Shown one piece after another: positions 1 to 6,149 of a DNA stretch of 6,595 nt. The stretch's first letter is position 1. The number at the start of each line of letters is the position of its first letter. Made by a program: the position numbers and the translations under genes. Below the pieces are notes generated by a model. It was given only the letters and a program-made list of their open reading frames with translations, was not told the DNA's origin and made no database searches. Source of the DNA: JBIOYL01 sp044870185 (GTDB lineage Bacteria; Actinomycetota; CALGFH01); contig JBIOYL010000169.1 of assembly GCA_044870185.1 (NCBI GenBank), positions 1 through 6,595 on the forward strand, written 5' to 3'.

Positions 1-243
1 GCGTTCCTCCTGCTCGCCCTGTTCGCCGAGATGGAGCGCGTCTTCACCGCCGAACGCGCCGCCCACGCGCGCGCCGTCGCCCAAGCCGCCAGGCGCCGCA
101 TTGGACGCCCCGTGGCCCATCCCGAAGCCAAGATCGAGTACGCCCGGCTGCTCAAGGACCAGGGCGTCAGCCTCGGCCAGATCGCTGCCAAGACCGGCAT
201 CCCCAAGACATCCCTGCACCGCTACCTCGGGGTATCCCGATGA
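1..243 (+). CDS. Serine recombinase (resolvase/invertase family), C-terminal part only
   Basis: The reading frame is open from the first base, so the gene starts outside the window; 80 residues remain. It begins inside the long E-helix region ([19 protein letters not shown]), which in this family connects the catalytic core to the DNA-binding domain. It then has the GRPVAHP linker typical of small serine recombinases and ends in a Hin-like helix-turn-helix ([20 protein letters not shown]). These enzymes cut and rejoin DNA at short recombination sites through a serine-DNA intermediate; that catalytic part is not in the window. Family placement comes from motif recognition. It differs in sequence from the recombinase at 1406-2112, so it belongs to another element. 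Its TGA stop overlaps the ATG of the next reading frame (ATGA at 240-243). Confidence 0.85.
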   Translation, partial: AFLLLALFAEMERVFTAERAAHARAVAQAARRRIGRPVAHPEAKIEYARLLKDQGVSLGQIAAKTGIPKTSLHRYLGVSR

Positions 244-383
244 AGGTGCTGGTGACTGGCGGGACGAGCGGACTGGGACTCGCCCTGGCCTCGGCGGGAG
301 CGACGGTCGCGCTGACCGGCCGATCCGGCCAGCGCGCGAGTTCGGTCGCCGCATCGCCGGCGGAGCCGATCCACAGAATTTGA
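240..383 (+). pseudogene. Short-chain dehydrogenase/reductase, truncated N-terminal stub
   Basis: This 47-codon frame starts [15 protein letters not shown] and continues to VALTGRS. That is the N-terminal Rossmann fold of an SDR: first beta strand, TGGTSGLG nucleotide-binding loop (TGxxxGxG), and second strand ending in an Arg typical of NADP binding. A normal SDR is about 250 residues. Here the catalytic Ser, the Tyr-x-x-x-Lys motif and everything after residue ~40 are missing. The helix after the glycine loop also looks a few residues short. Similarity fades around 350-380, where the minus-strand IS256-type scrap begins, so an insertion or deletion probably cut the gene. The ATG overlaps the upstream recombinase stop, and no clear Shine-Dalgarno sequence precedes it. 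A functional product is unlikely. Confidence 0.6.
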
Positions 384-387
384 CGAT

Positions 388-474
388 TCCTCCGGCGACG
401 AGCCGGATCACGGAGAACTGGTAGGGGAAGATGCCCACGATGTCGGCGCACTCAGGAACGGTGGATTGGTGATC
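388..474 (-). pseudogene. IS256-family transposase, C-terminal fragment 1
   Basis: On the minus strand this stretch reads VPECADIVGIFPYQFSVIRL followed by VAGG. In actinobacterial IS256-type transposases, the segment near the C-terminus reads DIVGIFPN....IRLVGA and is followed by an (E/Q)xxDEW stretch. The match stops after IRLVAGG (plus-strand position about 388) and the frame then runs into unrelated sequence; the usual terminal segment is absent. No start, catalytic residues or inverted repeat are present. It sits exactly between the broken SDR and the immunity-type gene, and its upstream end overlaps the first codons of that gene. Assignment rests on a short motif, so it is moderate; a profile search of about 30 residues would decide it. 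Confidence 0.5.
454..457 (+). promoter_or_regulatory. Candidate ribosome binding site for the immunity-type gene
   Basis: AGGA lies eight bases before the TTG at 466 (eleven before the GTG at 469). It is the only purine-rich match close to those starts and supports a short N-terminus. The frame has no stop immediately upstream, so the start choice depends on this site and on where family similarity begins (about residue 9). Confidence 0.4.
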
Positions 475-981
475 TTGCCGAGAGCGCGAGACCCCCGGTT
501 GATCACCATCCGCCGCGGGGGGACGCTAACGGACTCCGACCATCGGCTGTTGGCTTTGTGGGCGGCTGCGTGCGCAGAACACGTTCTGCACCTTTTCGAG
601 TCGGTGCAGCCCTCGGACCCGCGGCCCCGTCAGGCGATCGAGCAGATTCGGGCATGGACGCGGGGCGAGATCAGGATGTCTCAGTCCCGTGCGGCAGGAG
701 GCCATGCCATGGCCGCGGCCAGAGAGGTGAGCGGAGCTGCCCGGCATGCTGCGTTTGCTGCCGGCCAGGCGGCGGTGGTGGCCCATGTCGCAGAACACGA
801 CCTAGGTGCTGCGGCCTACGCGATTAAGGCCGCGAGTGCGGCGGCCGGATGCGATGGTGAGAGCGCCGGCCGGCTCGAGTGCCGTTGGCAGCGCGAGCAG
901 CTCCCGGATGCGATTCGCGAACTCGTCCTGGAGGATCAGCGGTCGCGAAACGAGATCTGCTGGTCGGTGTTCGACTGTTGA
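466..981 (+). CDS. Putative immunity protein (Imm-5-like family)
   Basis: Intact 171-residue, mainly alpha-helical protein. The order of conserved blocks fits the actinobacterial proteins named putative immunity protein (Imm-5-like): DPRLITIRRGGTLTDSDH near residues 9-26, LLALWAAACAEHVLHLFE (~28-45), DPRPRQAIEQIRAWTRGEIR (~51-70), GGHAMAAAREVSGAARHAAF (~78-97), AHVAEHDLGAAAYAIKA (~106-122), and a C-terminus ending NEICWSVFDC. In that family the fold was linked to polymorphic toxin systems by gene neighbourhood; direct biochemical function is generally unproven. No signal peptide or membrane segment is visible, so it should be cytoplasmic. No toxin gene is next to it here: it stands alone between two minus-strand IS256-type scraps. 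The start is TTG at 466; GTG at 469 is equally possible. It is one of few genes here needing no frame repair. Confidence 0.72.
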   Translation: MVILPRARDPRLITIRRGGTLTDSDHRLLALWAAACAEHVLHLFESVQPSDPRPRQAIEQIRAWTRGEIRMSQSRAAGGHAMAAAREVSGAARHAAFAAGQAAVVAHVAEHDLGAAAYAIKAASAAAGCDGESAGRLECRWQREQLPDAIRELVLEDQRSRNEICWSVFDC

Positions 982-1009
982 AGGGCGTGACGGCGATCGC
1001 GTCTGGTGT

Positions 1010-1030
1010 CGTGGTGTTAGGGTCACCACG
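1010..1030. terminator. Inverted repeat, possible bidirectional terminator
   Basis: Perfect 7-base arms CGTGGTG and CACCACG are separated by TTAGGGT. The hairpin lies 29 bases after the stop of the immunity-type gene and 24 bases past the stop of the minus-strand IS256 fragment, i.e. between converging frames. No T-tract follows, which is common for high-GC terminators but makes the call tentative. It could instead be an operator-like palindrome. Confidence 0.35.
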
Positions 1031-1053
1031 TGCGTTTCCCCAGCTGCTGCTGG

Positions 1054-1200
1054 TCAGTGTCGGGGTGGTGCGGGTAACGCTAGCTCGGCGGTTGCGCCGG
1101 TGAGGTCGACGACTGAGGTGGCGGCGATGTAGCGTTCGGCGGCGATCATCTCGTCGTTGATCTCGACGAGCAGAGCGCCGACGAGCCGCGACAGGAACGG
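1054..1200 (-). pseudogene. IS256-family transposase, C-terminal fragment 2
   Basis: On the minus strand the sequence reads LSRLVGALLVEINDEMIAAE, then RYIAATSVVDLTG, and ends at a TGA at 1054-1056. This is the far C-terminus of an IS256-type transposase: the RLVGA(L/V)L.E..DE block and the RRY(I/L) block, here with one Arg missing. Upstream of about 1198 the similarity ends abruptly, although the frame stays open through unrelated, proline-rich sequence up to 1488; that extension is not believable as transposase. The catalytic DDE core is absent. Fragment 1 at 388-474 covers an overlapping part of the protein (both contain the RLV segment), so these are two separate copies or a partial duplication, not one gene split by an insertion. 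Confidence 0.5.
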
Positions 1201-1405
1201 TGCACGGTGAGGCGGGGCTGACGGCCCCACCCTCGACCGGTCAGGCGTCGCTGGCGTGCACACGAGTTCAGACATCCGTGCAGGCGAATTCGGAAGCTGA
1301 CAGCCCCGGCGACCGCCGACCGGCCCGAGGAGTGTCAAGGAAACGTGTTGGAAGTCGAGGTGTCCAGCAACCAGGCTGTCCCCCGGTTTGCGTACACTCC
1401 CACCC
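1201..1405. other. Intergenic stretch that should hold the left side of the Tn3 element
   Basis: There is no convincing gene here. The stretch separates the IS256 scrap from the resolvase. It contains GGGGCTGACGGCCCC (1214-1228), a GGGG-starting stretch that could be read as a transposon end, but no matching inverted copy was found to the right of the transposase. Only the promoter-like TACACT near its right end is listed separately. Confidence 0.3.
1393..1398 (+). promoter_or_regulatory. Possible -10 box for a leaderless resolvase transcript
   Basis: TACACT resembles the actinobacterial -10 consensus (TANNNT). It ends seven bases before the GTG at 1406, so transcription would start at or within a base of the start codon. 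There is no Shine-Dalgarno sequence before that GTG, which fits a leaderless mRNA, common in actinobacteria. No good -35 hexamer is visible at 17-18 bases. Confidence 0.35.
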
Positions 1406-2112
1406 GTGACGATCGACGGCACCATCGCCAAGCAGCTCGACACCGGCAGCCTCGCGCCCGAGCCGGCCGTGCTCACCGGCGCCCGCATCGGCTACGCCCG
1501 GGTGTCCACCAGCGGCCAGCTCCTGGACCGCCAGCTGCGCGCCCTCACCGAGGCCGGCTGCCTGCGCACCTTCGCCGACACCCAGTCCGGCAAGACCGCC
1601 GACCGGCCCGAGCTGGCCGCCTGCCTGGACTACCTGCGCCCGGCGACACCCTGGTGGTGCCGAGCCTGGACCGGCTGTCGCGCTCCCTGCAGGACCTCAT
1701 CGGCCTGGTCGCCGAGCTGCGCCGCCGCGGCGTCGGCTTCCGGTCGCTGCATGAGGCCCTGGACACCACCACCCCCGGGGGGCGGCTGGTCTTCCACGTC
1801 TTTGCCGCGCTGGCGGAGTTCATCCGCGAGCTGATCTTGGAGGGCACCCATGAGGGCCTGGAGGCGGCCCGGGCCCGCGGGGTGCGGCTCGGCCGGCCCC
1901 CCGCGATGACCGCAGAGCAGGTCCGCCATGCCCGCGACCTGCTCAGCCGCCCCGACAACAGCGTCGCCTCGATCGCGCGGCTGCTGGGGGTGAGCCGCTC
2001 CACCCTGTACAAGTACGTCCCCGAGCTCGCCGGCGGGCGGCGCCCGGCCATGGCCGTGGTCGACGCGGCTCAGGCCCGGCCGGCGCCGGCGCTGCCGAGC
2101 CCCACCGGCTAA
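1406..2112 (+). pseudogene. Serine recombinase/resolvase, one frameshift as read
   Basis: Probably the resolvase of the Tn3 element. From the GTG at 1406 it reads through the catalytic N-terminus (RIGYARVSTSGQ, nucleophile Ser34 with Arg32) to ACLDYLRP. The frame then breaks: the rest (GDTLVVPSLDRLSRSLQDLI onward) is in the next frame. Adding one C to the CCC at 1639-1641 gives a continuous 235-residue protein. It has PSLDRLSRS, the ALAEFIRELILEGTHEGLEA E-helix, the GRPPAMT linker, and a C-terminal helix-turn-helix (SVASIARLLGVSRSTLYKYV). Size and layout match Tn3-type resolvases and Hin-like invertases. An N-terminal extension of about 26 residues precedes the usual start of the domain. Its TAA stop overlaps by two bases the stop of the converging minus-strand gene. 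Whether the shift is real decay or a lost base cannot be told here. Confidence 0.85.
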
Positions 2113-2467
2113 CCCGCTTCCTCCTCGCCCAGGTCCTCGTCGTTTGGAGAGTCGGCGGGATCGGCGAAGGCGTCGTAGCTGGGGTCGTACAGGAAGGGAC
2201 CTTGAGCGGGTCCTCGCCGAACTCCCAGTCGTGGGCGGGCGGCCAGGGCAGGTGCCGGGCCGCCGACAGGCACGGCTGGTTGTCGGCCGCCTCGGCACGG
2301 ACGCGCTCCATCTTGGTGTCGTACATCAGGACCTGCCCGTCGAGGTCCTCGGCGGGCCGCACCCCGTCGGTGCAGCCCACGACCTGCATGATCCGCTCGT
2401 CGGTGAGCGTGTCGCTGGCCTCGACCAGCACCATCACGGGCAGGTCGAACCGGACCCAACGTTTCAC
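2109..2467 (-). pseudogene. Small acidic-tailed accessory protein of unknown function (one frameshift as read)
   Basis: Start GTG at 2467 (AGGAG eight bases before it): reads VKRWVRFDLPVMVLVEASDT, then LTDERIMQVVGCTDGVRPAE, and on to HDWEFGEDPLK. There the frame breaks; GPFLYDPSYDAFADPADSPN and an acidic end (DEDLGEEEAG) follow in the next frame. One more C in the plus-strand CC at 2200-2201 joins them into 119 residues. The beginning looks like one beta strand, a helix and a second strand (VLMYDTKMERVR), a small alpha/beta fold; the tail is acidic, Pro/Asp-rich and probably disordered. No signal peptide, membrane segment or catalytic motif is seen. I do not recognise the family. It converges on the resolvase with overlapping stops and diverges from the transposase, so it may be a transposon accessory or regulatory protein; that role is inferred from position only. 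Confidence 0.6.
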
Positions 2468-2475
2468 GGCGTCCG

Positions 2476-2480
2476 CTCCT
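2476..2480 (-). promoter_or_regulatory. Ribosome binding site of the minus-strand accessory gene
   Basis: On the minus strand AGGAG lies eight bases before the GTG at 2467, with further purine-rich sequence upstream. It fixes the start of the small gene, even though the frame stays open far upstream. Confidence 0.6.
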
Positions 2481-2586
2481 CTCTTCTCGCCGCCTTCTCG
2501 CCGCGCCTGGCGGACCTCACGCCTGCCCGCATCGGGGCGGCCCGCCGGCCCGCCGGTGATCCTCTCCTGGCGACGCCGTGCCCCGC

Positions 2587-2642
2587 GAATCCGCCGATTC
2601 GTGGCAGAATCCGTGCGGTTGTCCCTGATCTGGAAGAATCCC
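2587..2642. repeat. GAATCC repeat cluster, candidate res or operator site
   Basis: GAATCC occurs at 2587-2592, 2607-2612 and 2636-2641, with an inverted GATTC at 2596-2600. The first two copies are 20 bases apart (about two helical turns), and GATTC forms inverted pairs with both neighbours (GAATC-N4-GATTC and GATTC-N6-GAATC). The cluster lies in the 237-base gap between the divergent accessory gene and the transposase, where Tn3-type elements often keep their res site and promoters. Binding by the resolvase or by the accessory protein is inference. Confidence 0.4.
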
Positions 2643-2691
2643 ATCTGGCGTCGCCGACCGTGACCTGACCGAGCGGCGTGCACCGCCCGTC

Positions 2692-2698
2692 GGGGAGG
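2692..2698 (+). promoter_or_regulatory. Ribosome binding site of the transposase gene
   Basis: GGGGAGG lies six bases before the GTG at 2705. This strong match, plus the family's usual N-terminus (PVNFLTEEQ), favours 2705 over the in-frame GTG at 2678, which would add nine residues without similarity. Confidence 0.7.
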
Positions 2699-2704
2699 CC
2701 TCGG

Positions 2705-5479
2705 GTGCCGGTCAACTTCCTGACCGAGGAACAGCGCACGCGCTACGGCCGGTTCAACGCCGACCCGGACGAGGCCCAGTTGGGCGGGTTCTTCCACCTG
2801 GATGCCGCCGCGCGGCGCCGTGCGATGGCCGCCAACGGTGCCCGCAACCAGGTCGGCTGGGCGGTGCAGCTCGGCACCGTCCGGTTCCTTGGGACCTTCC
2901 TGCCCAACCCCGAAGCCGTCCCCACCGTGGTCGTCGACTACGTCGCCGCGCAGCTCGGCTTGGACCCGGCCGACCTGAAGGGCTATGGGGAGCGCGAGGC
3001 CCGCTGGGACCACCAGGCCCAGATCCGCGACGCCTACGGCTACGCCCCCTTCGGACCCGCAGCGTGGCTGGCGCTGGCCCGCTGGCTGTACACCCGGGCG
3101 TGGACCGCCGACGAGCGTCCCAGCGTCCTGTTCGACCTGGCCACCAACCGCCTGGTCCGTGCCAAGGTCCTGCTGCCCGGCGTGACGGTGCTGGAGCGGC
3201 TGGTCGCCGCGGTGCGCGACCGCGCCGCCGCCCGCGCCTTCCGGCTGCTGGCCGCCGCCCCCAGCCCGGCCGAGCGGGCCCGGCTGCAGCACCTTGTCAC
3301 CGTCGAGGCTGGCCGGCGGGTCTCGGAGCTGGACCGGCTGCGCAAAAGCCCCACCGACGTCAGCGGTCCCGGGGTGGTCAAGGCGTTGGACCGCTACACC
3401 CAGCTCCGCGCGCTCGGCGCCGACGGCTGGGACCTGCAGGCGGTCCCGCGGGGGCGGGTGGCCGCGCTGGCCCGCTTCGCCAAGGCCGCCCGCGCCCAGG
3501 CCGTCGCCGAGCTGGCCACAGACCGGCGTCTGGCCACGCTGGTCGCGTTCGCCGCCGAGATGGAGCCGACCGCCGCCGACGAGGCGCTGGAGGTGTTCGA
3601 CCTGCTGGTCGGCGACCTGGTCCGCCTGGCCGGCTATCGGGCTGGCAAGCAGCGGCTGCGCACCCTCAAGGACCTGGACGCCGCCGCGTTGATGCTGCGG
3701 GAGGCGTGGCTGCGGCTGCGCGCGGCCAGCGCCGACCCCGCCGGCAGCCTGGACGTCGCCTTCGCCGCGCTGGACCTGGGCCGCACGGACGCGGCGGCCG
3801 CCACCGTCGGGGAGCTCGCCCAGCCGTCCGACGAGGACGCCCAGCAGCAGCTCCAGGACCGCTACCTGACCATTCGCCGGTTCCTGCCCCGGCTGCTTGC
3901 GGTGCTCGACTTCGACGCCTCAGGGGACGGCCACCGCACGCTGGAGGCGCTGGAGTTCCTGCGCTCGATCGAGCGGCGCCGCAGCCCGATCGCGCCCGAG
4001 GAGGTCCCTGCGGGGATCCTCTCCGGCGCCTGGCAGCGCCGCGTCTTCCCGAACCCCACCCGCGGCGAGCATCCCGGCGAGGTCGACAAGCGCGCCTACA
4101 CCGTGGCCGCGGTCGAGCGGCTCCGCGAGGACCTGCGGCGCCACGCCGTGTTCGTGCCCGGCCTGCGCAAGTGGGGCGACCCGCGCGCCGGGCTGCTGGC
4201 CGACGAGGCGTGGGCGCGGGCCCGCCCGCAGGTCTGCCGCGACCTGGACCTGCACCCAGAACCCGGCGTCGACATCGCCCGCTGGGCCCGGCGGCTGGAC
4301 GCCGCCTACCGGCAGCTCGCCGATGGCCTGGCCGACAACCCTGCGGTCCGCATCGAGCAGCGCGACGGCAAAGATCACCTGGTCCTCACCGGCCTGGATC
4401 GGCTGGACGAGCCCGCCTCGCTGCAGCGGCTGCGTGCCGAGGTCGAGGCGCGCATGCCCGTGGTCGAGCTGCCCGAGGCGCTGCTGGAGGTGCACGCCTG
4501 GACCGGCTGGGGCGGTGGGGAGCTTGCCGCCGCCGACGGGCTGCGGTTCGTGGTGCCGGTGCGCACCATCAACGCCGCCCCAACCCCAAGTACTTCGGCC
4601 GCGGCAAGGGCGCCAAGGGCGTGACCTACTACAACTTCACCTCCGACCAGTTCACCGGGTTCTACGGGATCGTGATTCCCGGCACCCCAAGGACTGGTAC
4701 TACATCCTGGAGGGCCTGCTGGAGCAGGAGACCTCCCTGCACCCCCTCCAGGTCGTCGCCGACACCGCCGGCGCCTCCGAGATGGGCTTTGGGGTCTTCC
4801 GGATGCTGGGCCTACAGCTTGCCCCGCTTTTGGCCGACGCCGGCGGCGCCACCCTGTACCGCGTCGACCCCAGCGCCGACTACGGCCCGCTGCAGGGCCT
4901 CATCCGCGCCCGGGTCAACACCGCCATCATCGGCGACCACTGGGACGACCTGCTGCGGGTCGCCGGGTCGCTGCTGACCGGCGCGGTCAAGCCCGCCGAG
5001 CTGCTGCGCTACCTGGTCGGCGGCGGCCGCCCCACCCCGGTCGGCCGGGCGCTGCTGGAGCTAGGCCGCCTGGACCGCAGCGCCTACCTCGCCACCTACT
5101 TCGACGACGAACTCCTCCGGCGGTGGGTCGGCACCCAGAAGAATCGGCAGGAGGCCCGCCACAGCCTGGCTCGCCGGATCTTCCACGGCCAGAAGGGCGA
5201 GCTGCGCCAGCGCTACCGGGAGGGCAGGAGGATCAGCTGTCGGCGCTGGGCTTCCTGGTCAACGTCTGCGTGCTGTGGAATACGGTGTACACCGCGCAGG
5301 TGCTGGAGGCCATCCGCGCCGAGGGCAAGCGCGTCCTAACCGCCGACGTCGCCCGCCTGTCCCCGCTGGGGTTCGAGCACCTCCGGTTCCTCGGCCGCTA
5401 CAACTTCTCCCTGCCCGAACCCGTCCGCAACGGCCAGCTCCGACCCTTGCGCACCCCCACGGCAACACCAGGGCAGTAG
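2705..5479 (+). pseudogene. tnpA: Tn3-family transposase, three frameshifts as read
   Basis: Replicative DDE transposase of a Tn3-family element; it binds the terminal inverted repeats and joins them to target DNA. From the GTG at 2705 it begins PVNFLTEEQRTRYGRF, the N-terminal DNA-binding region (DUF4158-like, ~1-165). An all-helical middle part runs to about residue 530 and the Tn3 DDE domain fills the rest. As read, the frame breaks near 4578-4581, 4685-4688 and 5225. Adding one C at each restores about 925 residues, somewhat shorter than the roughly 1000 of classical Tn3 enzymes. After repair the catalytic residues are Asp687 (VVADTAGASE), Asp748 in HWDD, and Glu892 in SPLGFEHL; the 205-residue spacing from first Asp to Glu fits the family. 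Other hallmarks are NPKYFGRGKGAKGVTYYNF, NRQEARHSLARRIF, LWNTVY, and the C-terminal GRYNFSLPE. The first 625 codons are undisturbed, so the breaks are young or artefactual. Confidence 0.9.
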
Positions 5480-5501
5480 CAGGCAGGAGCGTCCCAACTA
5501 T

Positions 5502-5531
5502 GGGGCACCTGCTCCCGGGGGCAGGTGCCCC
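5502..5531. terminator. Strong GC-rich hairpin between convergent genes
   Basis: Perfect 11-base arms GGGGCACCTGC (5502-5512) and GCAGGTGCCCC (5521-5531) enclose TCCCGGGG, which can itself pair partly. It lies 22 bases after the transposase stop and one base beyond the stop of the minus-strand gene at 5533, so it can end transcription from both sides. No T-tract follows on the plus strand. Because it starts with GGGG and follows the transposase closely, it could also be part of the transposon's right end, but no matching left copy was found. Confidence 0.6.
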
Positions 5532-5532
5532 G

Positions 5533-5809
5533 CTACCGCTGGGCGCTCGCGTCAGGCGCCGAGGCCGAGGCCGCGAGCAGCCGCCGGACCTGCTCGTGGG
5601 AGACGCCGGTGAACTTCGCGATCCGGCGCAGCCCCCAGCCTTCCTGCTGGGCGGCCGCCATGCCCGCGGTCAATGCCGCGGTGGTCACCTCGTCCAGCGC
5701 TGCGCGCAGCTCGGCCACCAGCCGGAGCCGGACCGCTGGCGGCAGGTCGACCAGCTCGGCGCAGAACCTCGAGGTCTGCTCGCAGGAACGCCACCCCGTC
5801 GGAGTCCAT
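5533..5809 (-). pseudogene. Small helix-turn-helix protein, frame-disrupted as read
   Basis: The C-terminal 61 codons form a continuous frame: LRAALDEVTTAALTAGMAAA, then QQEGWGLRRIAKFTGVSHEQ and VRRLLAAS. That is a helical segment followed by a helix-turn-helix of the kind seen in recombinase tails and sigma-like regulators. The same frame stays sensible upstream (AELVDLPPAVRLRLVAE), while an ATG at 5809 in another frame gives MDSDGVAFLRADLEVL. Joining the two near 5759-5766 needs two extra bases (for example restoring GCGC, giving EVLRAELVDL) or loss of one, so this break differs from the single-C breaks elsewhere. The joined product is about 91-92 residues and contains no enzymatic motif. 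It may be a small DNA-binding regulator, possibly binding the palindromes upstream of its start. I do not recognise a named family. Confidence 0.5.
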
Positions 5810-5837
5810 GCCGCACAGGCTGACTGCCCCCACCCGG

Positions 5838-5870
5838 ACTGTCAACAGATGTGACAGTAGAACCGGGTTC
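5838..5870. repeat. Two adjacent palindromes, candidate operator
   Basis: ACTGTCA and TGACAGT (5838-5844 and 5852-5858) are perfect inverted arms around a 7-base spacer. One base later GAACC-G-GGTTC (5860-5870) is a second perfect palindrome. Both lie upstream of the small minus-strand HTH gene and before the LuxR fragment. The minus strand also contains TTGACA (5845-5840), a perfect -35 hexamer, although no good -10 follows at 17-18 bases. Such symmetry is typical of dimeric regulator sites; the binding protein is unknown. Confidence 0.45.
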
Positions 5871-6149
5871 CTGTTCCATTCCTACTCGAAGGCGAGGCTG
5901 GGACGGGTCCGAGGTCCCGCTCGATCTGCGGGCGCAGGGCGTGACCAGCCGGGAGATGGACGTGCTGCGCCTGGTGGCAGGCGGCCTGTCGAACCGGGAG
6001 ATCGGGGCTCGCCTGTTCCTGTCCCCCCGCACGGTCGAGACGCACGTGACCAGCCTGCAGCGCCCGACCGGCGCCGGACCCGGGCCGACCTCGTGGCCCT
6101 GGCCTCGGCCGTGCTGGCGCGCAAGGAGGGTCATCACGCACCTCGATGA
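5851..6149 (+). pseudogene. LuxR-family regulator, C-terminal DNA-binding domain remnant
   Basis: From about 5911 the frame reads VPLDLRAQGVTSREMDVLRL, VAGGLSNREIGARLFLSPRT and VETHVTSLQ, the complete LuxR/GerE helix-turn-helix. The frame then breaks: ADLVALASAVLARKEGHHAPR follows in the next frame, and one more C at 6074-6075 restores TGARTRADLVALA. The run from PLDLRAQGVTSRE resembles the extreme C-terminus of the large (~900-residue) LuxR regulators with N-terminal ATPase and repeat domains, so nearly all of the protein is missing. The GTG at 5851 is only the first available start and lies inside a palindrome; the first 20 residues show no similarity and are probably not native. The TGA stop overlaps the ATG of the next frame (ATGA at 6146-6149), suggesting that the two were once an operon. 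Confidence 0.7.

Larger units (their letters stand above)
1406..5479 (+). mobile_element. Tn3-family transposon core (resolvase, accessory gene, transposase)
   Basis: A serine recombinase, a small accessory gene and a Tn3-type transposase lie together. In Tn3-family elements the transposase makes a cointegrate by replicative transposition and the serine resolvase separates it at a res site. The coordinates cover the genes only: the terminal inverted repeats (usually about 38 bp, starting GGGG) and target duplication were not found by eye. The true element may extend left into 1201-1405 or right past the hairpin at 5502-5531, possibly including the small HTH gene. Both enzyme genes are frame-disrupted as read, so the element would be inactive unless those breaks are sequence errors. 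Confidence 0.75.

Noticed and set aside
1054..1488. 144-residue minus-strand frame taken as one whole gene
   Set aside because: Only the last ~48 residues resemble a transposase. The upstream part overlaps the resolvase promoter and start and shows no family features.
1630..2298. 222-residue minus-strand frame opposite the resolvase
   Set aside because: Composition is typical antisense of high-GC coding sequence, and the other strand carries a recognised recombinase.
1943..3292. 449-residue minus-strand frame
   Set aside because: It is antisense to the transposase and the resolvase. Only the stretch of about 2202-2467 is a credible gene, and that has its own ribosome binding site.
3064..4977. 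637-residue plus-strand frame across the transposase
   Set aside because: It is mostly the +1 shadow of the transposase, with Arg/Pro/Ala-rich low-complexity sequence. Only 4582-4688 is real coding in this frame, as the shifted part of the transposase.
4570..5230. Programmed ribosomal frameshifting in the transposase
   Set aside because: There are three shifts at different C runs, without slippery A/T heptamers or stimulatory structures, and the same kind of shift occurs in unrelated genes. Tn3 transposases do not need frameshifting.
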